A program made the position numbers and the translations under genes. This document shows positions 47,648-57,083 of a stretch of DNA of 64,000 nucleotides, in pieces. This DNA comes from JAHJDS01 sp964569795. Its GTDB lineage: Bacteria; Desulfobacterota; Desulfarculia; Desulfarculales; JAHJDS01. Position 1 is the first letter of the stretch. Each line of letters starts with the position of its first letter. The DNA lies in assembly GCA_964569795.1 (NCBI GenBank), contig CAZMVB010000005.1, forward strand, positions 120,809 to 184,808, read 5' to 3'. Under the pieces are notes generated by a model. That model ran no database searches and had not been told where the DNA came from. It saw only the letters and a program-made list of their open reading frames with translations.

Positions 47648-50256
47648 CAGACCTCCCCCTTGAGCCGGTTGAGGACGTTCAAGGCCTCGAGCGGGGTCAG
47701 GCGTTCGACGTCGAGCCGGGCCAGTTCCTTGATCACCGGGTGGGTCGGGGCGGCGAACAGACTGATCTGCTCCTGGCCCGGGGCCGGGTGCTTGGCGCGG
47801 GCCGGGTCCAGCCGGGTGGTGCGGTCGGCGTCCTCGGACTCGAGGGTGGCCAGTACCTCCCGGGCCCGATCCAGGACCGCCTCGGGCAGGCCGGCCAGCC
47901 GGGCGACCTGGATGCCGTAACTCCGGGAAACCCCGCCCTTGATCATCTGCCGCAGAAACAGGACCTCGTCGCCCAGTTCCTTGACGGCGATGGTGAAGTT
48001 GCGGACCCGGGGCAGGAGGCCGGCCAGGTCGGTCAGCTCGTGATAGTGGGTGGCGAACAGGGTCTTGACCCCCACGCCCTCCAGGGCGTGGAGGTGCTCG
48101 ACCACGGCCCAGGCCAGGGACAGCCCGTCAAAGGTCGAGGTCCCCCGGCCGACCTCGTCCAGGATGACCAGGGACCGCGGCGTGGCGTTGTGCAGGATGT
48201 TGGCCGTCTCGCACATCTCGACCATGAACGTCGAGCGCCCCCGGGTCAGGTCGTCGGCCGCACCCACCCGGGTGAAGACCCGGTCAATGACCGGGACCAG
48301 GGCCGCCTCGGCCGGGACGAACGATCCGGCCTGGGCCATGATCACGATCAGGGCCGTCTGCCTCAGAATGGTCGATTTGCCGGCCATGTTGGGGCCGGTC
48401 AGGATGATGATCTGCTGGCGCTGATGGTCCAGGTGGACGTCGTTGGGCACGAACTGCCCGGCCGGCAGAAAGGATTCGACCATGGGGTGCCGGCCGGCCC
48501 GGATGTCCAGCTCATCGCCGGCGTGCAGGCGGGGCCGGACGTAGCCGTTCTCGCGGGCCCGCTGGGCCAGGGCGGCCAGGGCGTCCAGGCGGGCCAGACG
48601 CCGGGCCGTATCGGCCAGCCGCCGTGAAGCGCCGGCCACCCGGTCCCGGATTCTTTCGAAGAGCTCGGCCTCGAGCTGGATCCGTTTCTCCTCGGCGCCT
48701 AGGACCTTGTCCTCGACCTCCTTGAGCTCGGGGGTGATGTAGCGCTCGGCGTTTACCAGGGTCTGCTTCCGGATGTAGTCCTCGGGCGCCAGGTGGGACT
48801 TGGTCTTGGAAATCTCGAGAAAGTAGCCGAAGACCCGGTTAAAACCGACCTTGAGGCCGGGGATGCCCGTCCGGCGTCGTTCCTTGTCCTCCAGGGCGGC
48901 GATCCACTGCTTGCCCTGGGTGGCCGCGGTTACCAGCTCGTCCAGGCCAAGGTCGTACCCGGCCCGAAATACCCCGCCCTCGCCCAGTCCGGCCGGCGGC
49001 TCGTCCACCAGGGCCCGGTCGAGTTCGTCGGCCAGGTCCTCGAGCCGGTCCAGGCCGCCGGTCGTCTCCTGGAGCAAGGGCGCCTGGGCGTCATTCAGCA
49101 GGTCCGCCGTGGCGGGCAGGGACAGGAGGCTAGCGCGCAGGGCCGCCGCCTCGCGGGGGCCGAGCTGGCCCAGGACCGCCCGCGAGCCCAGCCGCTCCAG
49201 ATCGGCCATCCCGGCCAGGCGGCGTCGAATTTCGTCCCGCCACTCGTCCCGGTCGGTGAGTTCGGCCACGGCCTCGTGACGGGCGACGATCCGGTCCAGG
49301 TCGCGCAAGGGGTAGAGGAGCCACTGCCGCAGCCGCCGCCCGCCCATGGCGGTCATCGTGGCGTCCAGGACGTGCAGGAGCGAGCCCCGCCGCGAGCCGT
49401 CCCGCAGGGACCGGGTCAACTCCAGGTTGCGCCGGGTGGCGTCGTCGATGATCAGGGCCGACTCGTCGGACAGGGGGGTCAGCCGCAGGACGTGGCTGGG
49501 CTTGACCTTTTGCCGGTCCAGGACGTAGTTCAAGACGGCCGCCGCGGCCGACAGGCCCGCGCCATAGCCGCCCAGGCCGAAGCCCTCCAGGCTGGCCACC
49601 TCGAAAAAGTCGATCAGGTCCCGCGTCGCCCGGCCCGGTCCCGGGGCGACCACGGGATTGACCGTCCACTCGGCCCCGGGCGGGCGTGAATCCTGGTCCC
49701 ACGGCCGCCCGTCCTGGCCCTCGGGCACCAGGAGTTCGGCCGGATCGAGCCGCCACAGCTCCTCGAGCACGGCCTCGTCGCTGGTGACCTCCTTGACCAC
49801 GAACCGCCCCGTGGACAAATCCAGGGCCGACAGGCCGAAGGTCCCCGACCGTTCGACCACGGCCGCCAGAAAGTGATCCCGCTTGGGATTCAGGGCCTCG
49901 GGATCGACGACCATGCCCGGGGTGATCACCCGGATCACCTCGCGCCGGACCAGGCCCTTGGCCTGTTTGGGGTCCTCGGTCTGCTCGCACACGGCCACGG
50001 TCAAGCCGGCCTGGGTCAGCCGGCTCAGGTAGGTCCCGGCCGAGTGATGGGGAACGCCGCACATGGGGATGGGCCGGCCCTCGAGCCGGCCCCGGGAGGT
50101 CAGGGCGATGTCCAGAACCGGGGCCGCCTTTTCGGCGTCCTCGAAGAACATCTCGTAAAAATCGCCCATCCGGAAGAAAAGAATCGCCTCGGGATACTCC
50201 TCCTTGAGGCTGAAGTACTGCCTGACCATGGGTGTCAGATTACCAGGGCGACCCAC
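47647..50256 (-). CDS. mutS: DNA mismatch repair protein MutS
   Basis: An 869-residue MutS1 starting at GTG after CAGGAGAGTCA. The mismatch-recognition FYEMF motif lies near the N-terminus (FRMGDFYEMFF), with the connector and lever domains following; the ATPase has GPNMAGKSTILRQTALI (Walker A), VILDEVGRGTSTFDGLSLAW (Walker B) and the FATHYHELTDLA switch. It binds mispairs and recruits MutL, which is not in this window. It heads the mutS-amiC-UPF0280-phosphodiesterase-HIT operon. Confidence 0.97.
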   Translation of the reverse strand: MGRPGNLTPMVRQYFSLKEEYPEAILFFRMGDFYEMFFEDAEKAAPVLDIALTSRGRLEGRPIPMCGVPHHSAGTYLSRLTQAGLTVAVCEQTEDPKQAKGLVRREVIRVITPGMVVDPEALNPKRDHFLAAVVERSGTFGLSALDLSTGRFVVKEVTSDEAVLEELWRLDPAELLVPEGQDGRPWDQDSRPPGAEWTVNPVVAPGPGRATRDLIDFFEVASLEGFGLGGYGAGLSAAAAVLNYVLDRQKVKPSHVLRLTPLSDESALIIDDATRRNLELTRSLRDGSRRGSLLHVLDATMTAMGGRRLRQWLLYPLRDLDRIVARHEAVAELTDRDEWRDEIRRRLAGMADLERLGSRAVLGQLGPREAAALRASLLSLPATADLLNDAQAPLLQETTGGLDRLEDLADELDRALVDEPPAGLGEGGVFRAGYDLGLDELVTAATQGKQWIAALEDKERRRTGIPGLKVGFNRVFGYFLEISKTKSHLAPEDYIRKQTLVNAERYITPELKEVEDKVLGAEEKRIQLEAELFERIRDRVAGASRRLADTARRLARLDALAALAQRARENGYVRPRLHAGDELDIRAGRHPMVESFLPAGQFVPNDVHLDHQRQQIIILTGPNMAGKSTILRQTALIVIMAQAGSFVPAEAALVPVIDRVFTRVGAADDLTRGRSTFMVEMCETANILHNATPRSLVILDEVGRGTSTFDGLSLAWAVVEHLHALEGVGVKTLFATHYHELTDLAGLLPRVRNFTIAVKELGDEVLFLRQMIKGGVSRSYGIQVARLAGLPEAVLDRAREVLATLESEDADRTTRLDPARAKHPAPGQEQISLFAAPTHPVIKELARLDVERLTPLEALNVLNRLKGEV

Positions 50257-50462
50257 TGACTCTCCTGCAGGATGGTAATAATTTCATACGCCTATTATTG
50301 TACCTGACATCGTCGAGCCAAAACCAGAGGGGTCTCCTTTCGGCCCCAACTATAAACCTTTTTGCCGCGATGTGGCGAAATAATTTGTTTGCGTCACCGG
50401 GGAATCCCGGCCCCGGGCCTGAAAAAAGCACGTCCCCCCATACGGTCGGGAGGATGGTCGGG

Positions 50463-50490
50463 TTGCAAAATAGGGACACGATGCTAGACT
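50463..50490 (+). promoter_or_regulatory. Candidate promoter of the DUF362 gene
   Basis: TTGCAA (50463-50468), 16 bases, TAGACT (50485-50490), 49 bases before the start. The 50257-50539 gap also holds the divergent mutS promoter region. Confidence 0.4.
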
Positions 50491-50539
50491 GAACAACCTT
50501 GAAAAACGTGTCATTCGCTCCTGGGACCGGGGAACAGAC

Positions 50540-51637
50540 ATGGAAAATGATCAGAAGGGGGCGTCCCGGCGTGAGTTTCTGCGGACCGGGGTGGCCGCGG
50601 GGGCGGCGGCCGCCGTTGCCCTGCCCCTGGGCTGTTCCCTGTGGTCCGAGAAAAAACCGGCCGTGAGCATCGTCAAGGTAAAAAACGGCCGGATCGACTA
50701 CGCCGTGGATGAGGCCATCGACCTGCTGGGCGGCATCCGGAAGGTCACGGCCGGCAAGGACCGGATCATGCTCAAACCGAACCTGGTCAGCCCCGAGCGC
50801 CGGGACACGACCAAGCCGGAGGTGATCAGGGCCCTGGCCCGGTCGATGAAACAGGCGGGCAAGGACGTGGTCATCGGCGAGGGCTCGGCCCTGGCGCGGG
50901 GCTTCAACATCAGGCCTCAGGGGCTTTTCCGGACCAGAAAGAGACGCATCCTGGACGCTATGCAGCGGGCCGTGTTCGATCGGCTGGGCTACTCGGACCT
51001 GGCCCGGTCCCTGAAGATTCCCCTGGTCAACCTCCACTCCGGAGAGCTGACCGAGGTCAAGGTCCCGGGCGCCCTGGCCTTTGACCGGATCACCCTGCAC
51101 CGCGCGCTCGCCGACGCGGACCTGTGCTGCTCGGTGCCGATGATGAAGACCCACGGCCTGGCCGGCGTCACCCTGGGCATGAAGAACCTGATCGGCGCCT
51201 TTCCGGGGACCGTCTATTTCTCCCCCCGGAGGAAGGTGCACGACCTGGCCGTCAAGGTCGAACCCACGGGCACGGCCGCGGCCATCGTCGATATGGTCCG
51301 GGCCGTCAAGCCGGGACTGGTAGTGATCGACGCCACCACGGCCATGGAGGGTCAGGGGCCCTCGGTCCACCAGGGGGGTCGCCTGGTCAAGATGGGGTTG
51401 ATCATCGCCGGGACCAATCCCCTGGCCACGGACATGGTGGCCTCAGCGATCATGGGTTATGCGCCCAATGAAATCCCGACGTTTGCCTGGGCCCACAAGG
51501 CCGGTCTGAGGCCCCGGGGGTTGGATGACATCCAAGTCCGGGGAAAATCCATCGCCCGGGTCAGGCGAAAATTCGCCCGGCCCAGGGTGGTCCCCTGGAG
51601 TCTTGTCAAGCCCTTCATTGGCGCTCGGGAACTGTGA
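50540..51637 (+). CDS. DUF362 protein with Tat signal and lipobox
   Basis: A 365-residue protein. The N-terminus SRREFLRTGVAAGAAAAVAL-PLGC is a twin-arginine signal ending in a lipobox (Cys32), so it is exported folded and lipid-anchored. The body has DUF362 landmarks: IMLKPNLVSPERRDTTKPEV, VVIGEGSALARG, the MMKTHGLAGVTLGMKNLIGA segment and INATTAMEGQGP-like VIDATTAMEGQG. DUF362 proteins are thought to bind Fe-S clusters or other cofactors; Tat export agrees with a cofactor-bearing protein. The gene is transcribed alone. Confidence 0.88.
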   Translation: MENDQKGASRREFLRTGVAAGAAAAVALPLGCSLWSEKKPAVSIVKVKNGRIDYAVDEAIDLLGGIRKVTAGKDRIMLKPNLVSPERRDTTKPEVIRALARSMKQAGKDVVIGEGSALARGFNIRPQGLFRTRKRRILDAMQRAVFDRLGYSDLARSLKIPLVNLHSGELTEVKVPGALAFDRITLHRALADADLCCSVPMMKTHGLAGVTLGMKNLIGAFPGTVYFSPRRKVHDLAVKVEPTGTAAAIVDMVRAVKPGLVVIDATTAMEGQGPSVHQGGRLVKMGLIIAGTNPLATDMVASAIMGYAPNEIPTFAWAHKAGLRPRGLDDIQVRGKSIARVRRKFARPRVVPWSLVKPFIGAREL

Positions 51638-51800
51638 AACCGGCCCCTTTGGGGCGTCGTCCGGATCGTTTTTCTTCCCGCCGGGTAATTTCCCTTATTT
51701 TTTATCAATAATTTTAATAAGCAATTCAGTTCCGTGGACTTTATGGAAAAAACCATTTAAGATTTTACTCAAGGGGTCCGATAAGAAAGTTGAAACGCAG

Positions 51801-52079
51801 ATGTGGGTCTTGAGCATGCGTATTGACGCCCCTTACCTCCGGCTGGTGGTCAACCGGGACACATTACCGGAACGAACGACCTCGAGTCGGAAGAAGAACG
51901 ACACCTGGTCCGGGACCGAGGTCCACCTGGTCTTCCAGGAGAACCAGGCCTCGTCCCGGAACGCCATTGGGTCCGTGTCAGAGGCCCAGGCCCTGCTCCA
52001 GAGGGTGATCGGACAGGACCTCTCCTCCGCCCACCAGGACCTGGACGCCGGGCGAATCTGGCACGTGCTCCGCGACTGA
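51801..52079 (+). CDS. Small protein before a flagellar gene (start uncertain)
   Basis: A frame of about 92 residues ending 15 bases before the flagellar-type gene. Candidate ATGs at 51801 and 51816 both have weak ribosome sites; upstream extension is not supported. The product begins with hydrophobic/charged residues (MRIDAPYLRLVVNRDTLPER), then has NAIGSVSEAQALLQRVIGQD and AHQDLDAGRIWHVLRD, a helical tail of the kind found in short proteins next to flagellar hook genes. It may help in flagellar assembly; confidence is low. Confidence 0.45.
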   Translation: MWVLSMRIDAPYLRLVVNRDTLPERTTSSRKKNDTWSGTEVHLVFQENQASSRNAIGSVSEAQALLQRVIGQDLSSAHQDLDAGRIWHVLRD

Positions 52080-52094
52080 CGGGAGACGGGGGCC

Positions 52095-52850
52095 ATGCTG
52101 CTGGGGATGTCCGCGGCCCTGTCCGGGCTCCGGACCTTTAGTCAACGCCTGGGCGTATCGGGCCACAACGTGGCCAACGTGCTCACGCCCGGATACAAGT
52201 CCGGCCAGCTGGTGACGGCCACGGCCGAAACCGGCGGGCTGGGCCTGGCCCAGTCCGCGGCCGACCAGGCCGGAACGGGGGTCCAGACGGTGGGCCTCTA
52301 CCGGCTGATGACCAGCGGCGGCGCCATGTACACCGGCCGCTCCCTGGACCTGGCCATCGACGGCCAGGGCTTCTTCCAGGTCTCCCGGGAGGGCCAGACG
52401 CTTTACACCCGGTCCGGCGCCCTGACCCTGGACGGAGAGGGATATCTGACGGACCCGGCCGGCAATCGCCTTGAACCGCCGATCCAGATTCCAGCGGGCG
52501 CCCAGTCCATGACCATCGACGCCTCGGGCCGGGTGACCGTCCTCGGCCCGAACGGCCAGGAGATCGGCGGCGGCCAGATCATGCTCACCTCCTTCCCCAA
52601 CGTCCAAGCGCTGTCCGCCCAGGGGGGGAACCTGTACCTGACCGCGGCCGCGGCCGGGCTGCCCGTGACCGCCGCTCCGGGCCAAAGCGGCCTGGGCCGG
52701 ATCAGGCAGGGCTTCCTGGAGACCTCCAACGTGGATCTGGCCGGCGAGATGGTCGATCAGATCACGGCCGAGGCCGGGTTCAAGGCCAACGTCAAGACCC
52801 TGAAAACCGCCGACGAGATGCTGGGGACCATCATCGACATCGTCGAGTAG
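52095..52850 (+). CDS. Flagellar rod/hook-basal body protein (FlgF/FlgG-like)
   Basis: A 251-residue flagellar axial protein. The N-terminal rod motif MLLGMSAALSGLRTFSQRLG-VSGHNVANVLTPGYKS is typical, the central part holds SLDLAIDGQGFFQVSREGQT and LYTRSGALTLDGEGYLTDPA, and the C-terminal helix NVDLAGEMVDQITAEAGFKANVKTL-type sequence closes the coiled-coil pair. It should polymerise in the rod or hook of a flagellum. No other flagellar gene except the small one just upstream is present, so this is a stand-alone locus. Confidence 0.9.
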   Translation: MLLGMSAALSGLRTFSQRLGVSGHNVANVLTPGYKSGQLVTATAETGGLGLAQSAADQAGTGVQTVGLYRLMTSGGAMYTGRSLDLAIDGQGFFQVSREGQTLYTRSGALTLDGEGYLTDPAGNRLEPPIQIPAGAQSMTIDASGRVTVLGPNGQEIGGGQIMLTSFPNVQALSAQGGNLYLTAAAAGLPVTAAPGQSGLGRIRQGFLETSNVDLAGEMVDQITAEAGFKANVKTLKTADEMLGTIIDIVE

Positions 52851-52934
52851 AGCGGTCGGCCGCCGGCGCCCGACCAGGAAACCGGGCCGAGCCCGGGGTT
52901 CGGCTTTGGCCAGGGATGACAAGGGGGGAGTGGG

Positions 52935-53309
52935 ATGCCCATCGAAATCCAGGTGGATGAGTCCCGGGAATTGATCGTCCTGTACTGCACCGGGAACCTG
53001 TCCAAGGACAACCTGGAATCCGCCTTGACCGATCACTATCAGGAAAACCCCGGTCGAAAGACGCTGTGGGATCTACGACAGGCCCGTCTGAATCTGACCG
53101 GGCCCGAGACCGAGGAACTGGCCCGCAGCATCACCCCCCTGGCCACGGAAAACGAACACCTGCACCCGGGCGGCAAGACCGCCTACCTGGTTTCCACGGA
53201 CCTGGACTTTGGCCTGGCCCGGATGTATCAGAGTTATTCGGCCGAGTCCCCGGCGGTTCTGCACATCTTCCGTAAATGGGAAGAGGCCATAAGCTGGCTG
53301 GATGATTGA
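52935..53309 (+). CDS. SpoIIAA/STAS-like small protein
   Basis: A 124-residue soluble protein; AAGGGGGGAG before the ATG. The pattern of strands and helices (EIQVDESRELIVLYCTGNLS, TLWDLRQARLNLTGPETEEL, KTAYLVSTDLDFGLARMYQS, VLHIFRKWEEAISWL) matches the SpoIIAA-like/STAS fold found in many uncharacterised bacterial proteins. No phosphorylatable serine motif is evident. Role unknown. Confidence 0.6.
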   Translation: MPIEIQVDESRELIVLYCTGNLSKDNLESALTDHYQENPGRKTLWDLRQARLNLTGPETEELARSITPLATENEHLHPGGKTAYLVSTDLDFGLARMYQSYSAESPAVLHIFRKWEEAISWLDD

Positions 53310-53329
53310 TCCGCCGCCCGGAAGGCCGC

Positions 53330-54166
53330 TCACGGGGTCTTGACCAGGCGGGCCGTCCTCCGGGGGATCGAGACCGAGCGAACCTGCTCCATGTGGATGC
53401 CGTAGGGAGTCTTGAACTCGGCCCAGAGGTGTGTCGTCAGCACCTTCCGCGCCCCGCCGAGGGGTCCGACCAGCTTGAGCAGCGGGATCCGCCAGGTGAC
53501 GGACTGTCCGTCATCGGAGACCACCGGGTTGACCACCACCGCGTCCGGGGAGATGAGGCCGTCCGCCACCTGGTCCCAGAGGAGCTGGGGCCGGAGGCTG
53601 ATGGTCCCGGTCCGGACCGCCGGCGCGGGCAGCTTGAGCCGGATCACGCAGACCTTTTTCTTGAACATGGCCCGGATCATCTTGACGATCTGCCGCCGCT
53701 TCTCCGGGCTGATTCTCCGGCCCGAGGGGGTCTTCGGGCCGATGTGCATCCGCCGGGGCGGAATAAGGATGACGCTCAATTGATAGGTGCCCTTGCGGGC
53801 CGGCTCGGGGCGGACGATCTCGGTGACGGCGTAGATCACCCGGCCCAGCGGGTAGTTGGACTTGACCTCGGCCAGACTCGAGAACTGGGCCCGTTCGGTG
53901 ATGTAACTGCCCGTCTTGTCGTGGCTGAGAGTGATCTTGGACGGGGGCGAGACCACGTTGCGGGCCAGACTGATGCTGGACTGGCCCTTGAGCCGCGATA
54001 GTTGGATGATCTGGGACATGCTGGCCGGGAACTTGAGCGTCAGCTTCAACTGGCCGCTGTTGCCGAAGTTCAGGGTCAGTTCGCTTTCCACGTCAAAGCA
54101 GCCGGTCCCGAGGCACAGCAACCCGATCAACCCGGCCGACAGCGTTGCCCTGACCCACGTACCCAT
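53330..54166 (-). CDS. Lipoprotein of unknown function
   Basis: A 278-residue lipoprotein from the ATG at 54166 (GGGGAGACGG upstream); lipobox LGTGC (Cys near 22) in a signal peptide of clear type. The mature part begins FDVESELTLNFGNSGQLKLT, a beta-rich stretch, and continues with basic and hydrophobic segments such as KSNYPLGRVIYAVTEIVRPE and a C-terminal MEQVRSVSIPRRTARLVKTP. Likely in the cell envelope; no family recognised. It lies 78 bases after the end of the MFS gene on the same strand. Confidence 0.75.
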   Translation of the reverse strand: MGTWVRATLSAGLIGLLCLGTGCFDVESELTLNFGNSGQLKLTLKFPASMSQIIQLSRLKGQSSISLARNVVSPPSKITLSHDKTGSYITERAQFSSLAEVKSNYPLGRVIYAVTEIVRPEPARKGTYQLSVILIPPRRMHIGPKTPSGRRISPEKRRQIVKMIRAMFKKKVCVIRLKLPAPAVRTGTISLRPQLLWDQVADGLISPDAVVVNPVVSDDGQSVTWRIPLLKLVGPLGGARKVLTTHLWAEFKTPYGIHMEQVRSVSIPRRTARLVKTP

Positions 54167-54243
54167 GACCGTCTCCCCTGTTCCGTGACGGCCCGCCCGG
54201 GCCGACCGGTCTATTGTATCATTCCCCGTTGCCGGTTCAAGAC

Positions 54244-55536
54244 TTATCGGGCCAACGCCCGATCCCGGCGCAGGTACAGCCACCAGGAAAGCAGGGCGGC
54301 CACCAGCACCAGGCCGGCCAGGGTGGGCAGCAGCACCGGAAATCCCCAGTGGTCATAGAGCCAGCCGGACAGGGCCGCCCCGACCGAACCCACCCCGAAG
54401 GTCATCGAGAAGTAAACGCCGTAGGCCAGGCCCCGGACCCGGTCCGGGGTGTAGCGGGACACCAGGAAGTTGCCGGCCGGCTGGGCGGAGAAGTAGACCA
54501 GGGCGAACCCCAGACTGACCACCAGCAGCCCCAGGTTGGACAAAAAAGACATCAGCAGCAGGAACGGGACCACCAGGGCGGAGCTGATGACCATGATCCG
54601 CTCGCCGCCGATCCGGTCGATCAGCCGGCCGCTGACGTACTGCCCCCCGATGCCCACCAGCAGCACGATCGTGGCCAGCATCCCGGCCCGGGAAAGGTCG
54701 CTCAGGCCCAGGAACGAATAGTCGAATTTGAACTCGAACAGGGTCGGCAGGAAGGTCATGGTCCCCCGGTAAGCCAGGCCGTTGAACACGGCCACCCCGA
54801 ACAGGATGAGCAGGGACGGGGCGACGAACGCCCGCCAGGTCAAGACGGGTTTTTCGTCCGGCCCGGCCGACCCGCCCGGGTTGGTTGCGCCGGGATTGGG
54901 CGTTGTCTTCTGGGACTCGATGGGGATGGACAGGAAGAATGTGGCCCCGCCCACGACCAGGGCGACCACGGCGAAGACGCCGTAGGTCAGGCGCCAGCCC
55001 AGGGCCGCGGCCAGCGAGGCGGCCAGGAACGGGGCCAGTCCAAGGCCCAGGTTGCCGGCCATGCCGTGATAGCCCAGGGCCCGACCCTTCTCGCGGACGG
55101 CCAGGCTGATCAGGGACAGCCCCGAGGGATGGTAGGCCCCGGCGAACAGGCCCAGGCAGAACATGCCCGCGGTCAGCATGGTCAGGGACGTGCTGGCGGC
55201 GATCAGGCCCATGGCCCCGGCCGCCCCGAAAAAGAACGTCCGGATGACCCGGACCGGCCCGAGGCGGTCCACCAGGGCCCCCCAGGGCACGGCGCAAAAC
55301 CCGAAGGCGGCGTAACACACGGTGCCCACCGCGCTCAACAGCGAATAGCCGCCTACCGGGTCCCGCGCGAAAACGTCCCCGAACAGGGCGGTCTCGAACA
55401 ACCCGGACGGCTGCGCCCCTCCGGCGAATTGCTTGACCAGAAGGCCCAGCACCGCCGGAAAGATGAGGACAAAGACGTGGCACAGTCCGTGGCCGGTGGT
55501 GGTCAGGAACAGGACCTGGCGTTCGTCACGGTTCAT
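54244..55536 (-). CDS. MFS transporter
   Basis: A 430-residue major-facilitator protein with twelve hydrophobic segments, including the early GHGLCHVFVLIFPAVLGLLV, a mid-protein RLGPVRVIRTFFFG (motif A-like loop), GLFAGAYHPSGLSLIS and, in the second half, GGQYVSGRLIDRIGGERIMV. The AYHPSG motif is typical of the fosmidomycin-resistance-like branch. It probably exports or imports a small compound across the inner membrane; the substrate is unclear. Confidence 0.9.
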   Translation of the reverse strand: MNRDERQVLFLTTTGHGLCHVFVLIFPAVLGLLVKQFAGGAQPSGLFETALFGDVFARDPVGGYSLLSAVGTVCYAAFGFCAVPWGALVDRLGPVRVIRTFFFGAAGAMGLIAASTSLTMLTAGMFCLGLFAGAYHPSGLSLISLAVREKGRALGYHGMAGNLGLGLAPFLAASLAAALGWRLTYGVFAVVALVVGGATFFLSIPIESQKTTPNPGATNPGGSAGPDEKPVLTWRAFVAPSLLILFGVAVFNGLAYRGTMTFLPTLFEFKFDYSFLGLSDLSRAGMLATIVLLVGIGGQYVSGRLIDRIGGERIMVISSALVVPFLLLMSFLSNLGLLVVSLGFALVYFSAQPAGNFLVSRYTPDRVRGLAYGVYFSMTFGVGSVGAALSGWLYDHWGFPVLLPTLAGLVLVAALLSWWLYLRRDRALAR

Positions 55537-55658
55537 GGCGGGGTAGTATAGACGTTTGACCCGGCAAAAGGCCAGCCCTAATTGCCCCCGAAGATCGACC
55601 GGCCGGTCCGAAGGACGGGTTTGCCGCCCGAGCCCGGATGATCTATAATCCGAGGGCC

Positions 55659-56351
55659 ATGGATCAGATCGCCCAAAATCTGCGGGCCGTCCTGGACCGG
55701 ATCGCCGCCGCCTGCCGCCGGGTGGGCCGGGACCCGGCCGGGGTCAAGCTGGTGACCGTGACCAAGACCCTGGCGCCCGAGGTCATGGCCCGGGCCGTGG
55801 CCGCCGGGGCGAAGAGGCTGGGCGAGAACTACATCCAGGAGGCCGCCCGCAAAAAGCCGGACGTCTCCGGCCCGGCCCGATGGCACTTCATCGGGCACCT
55901 CCAGCGCAACAAGGCCAAGCTAGCCGTGGAACTGTTCGACGTTATCGAGACGGTGGACAATCCGGCCCTGGGCCGGGAGCTCGACCGGCGCTGCGCCGCC
56001 GCTGGACGCGAATCCATCGACGTCCTGGTCCAGGTCAACGTCAGCGGTGAGGAGACCAAGTCCGGCGTTTCACCCGACCGGGCGGCCGAATTGATTCAAG
56101 ACCTGACCGCCCTGCCCCGCCTCCGACTCCGGGGGCTGATGACCATGCCCCCCTGGTTCGACGACCCCGAGGAGGCCCGTCCCTATTTCATCCGCCTGCG
56201 CGGGCTTCGCGATCGGCTCCAGACCGAACTGCCCGGGATAGACTTGCCCGAGCTGTCCATGGGCATGAGCGGCGACTTCGAGGCGGCCGTGGAAGAGGGG
56301 GCGACCATCGTCCGGGTGGGGACGGCCATCTTCGGGCCACGGCCCACCTGA
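55659..56351 (+). CDS. YggS/PLPBP family pyridoxal phosphate homeostasis protein
   Basis: A 230-residue TIM-barrel PLP-binding protein. The ATG at 55659 has GAGG directly upstream; an earlier start is not favoured. The PLP lysine lies in VTVTKTLAPEV (Lys36), with GENYIQEA, HFIGHLQRNKAK, VLVQVNVSGEETKSG, GLMTMPPWFD and SMGMSGDFEAAVEEGATIVR following, all family hallmarks. It keeps the level of free PLP in check and affects amino acid and vitamin B6 balance. Confidence 0.95.
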   Translation: MDQIAQNLRAVLDRIAAACRRVGRDPAGVKLVTVTKTLAPEVMARAVAAGAKRLGENYIQEAARKKPDVSGPARWHFIGHLQRNKAKLAVELFDVIETVDNPALGRELDRRCAAAGRESIDVLVQVNVSGEETKSGVSPDRAAELIQDLTALPRLRLRGLMTMPPWFDDPEEARPYFIRLRGLRDRLQTELPGIDLPELSMGMSGDFEAAVEEGATIVRVGTAIFGPRPT

Positions 56352-56374
56352 GCGGGTCCCGACCCCCGGCCCAT

Positions 56375-56404
56375 AAAAAGGCCCCCGTGTCCGATACGGG
56401 GGCC
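56375..56404 (-). terminator. Rho-independent terminator of the 56456 gene
   Basis: GGCCCCCGT / ACGGGGGCC (56380-56388, 56396-56404), 9 bp, followed on the minus strand by five T. The palindrome may also end the convergent YggS transcript. Confidence 0.85.
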
Positions 56405-56455
56405 TCATAAATGATCTTCACGGCCGCCAGCCGGCCGTGACAACCAACTCCACGG

Positions 56456-56956
56456 CTACTTCTTGAATCCGGAGATCATCCATTGGCCGCCCTTTTTCAC
56501 CAACTGGACCGGCACCCGGGACATGCGCTTGGCCAACTGCGGGATCATCTGCTTCATCATCTTTTCGGCCTGCGCCCGCTTCTTGGGGTCCTTCATCTTG
56601 GCCAGATCTTCCATGGCCATCTGGTTCAGGGCCTTTTCCATGGCGCTCACGTTGAACACGGCCGTGGCCATGGCCTTGTCGCCGGCGACCTTGACGTCCA
56701 CCGCCTTCTCGTAGGCGGCACCCATCATCATCATCATCTTGTAGCCCTTGGTGGCCTTTTTGGGCAGATTCTGGGCCGCCTTGCCCAGGGATAGCTTCTT
56801 CATCGCCGCAAGGTCGCCCTTGGCCGCGGCTCCGAAATAGGCCTTCATCACGGCTGCAACGTCGGACTCGGCGCTGGCCGCCGCGTTGGTGACGCCCAAG
56901 TAGAGCCCCAGCGTGAAGATCAGGGCGACGATGACTACTATCTTGGTCGAACGCAT
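56456..56956 (-). CDS. Exported NTF2-like (DUF4878-type) protein, paralogue 2
   Basis: A 166-residue protein; two adjacent ATGs exist, the second (56956) is spaced better from AAAGGAG. Signal peptide ends near AAASA. The mature part has DVAAVMKAYFGAAAKGDLAA, a Met-rich KGYKMMMMMGAAYEKAVDVK, an acidic/basic helical region and the closing VKKGGQWMISGFKK. The same layout (YF-x4-A(K)GD-x2-AM at the start, GxWxI at the end) appears in the genes at 7405 and 57084. It is likely a small envelope protein; the ligand is unknown. Confidence 0.65.
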   Translation of the reverse strand: MRSTKIVVIVALIFTLGLYLGVTNAAASAESDVAAVMKAYFGAAAKGDLAAMKKLSLGKAAQNLPKKATKGYKMMMMMGAAYEKAVDVKVAGDKAMATAVFNVSAMEKALNQMAMEDLAKMKDPKKRAQAEKMMKQMIPQLAKRMSRVPVQLVKKGGQWMISGFKK

Positions 56957-57083
56957 CATGGTCTCCTTTTTTTGATAGCCGATTGGTGATAGCCGGTGAT
57001 CAGTTGCATACTAACAGACCGGCCCAGGGGACGACAAGCCCCTTTGAAACCCCGGGAGTTCGATTTCATGCGGTCCGGGCCGG

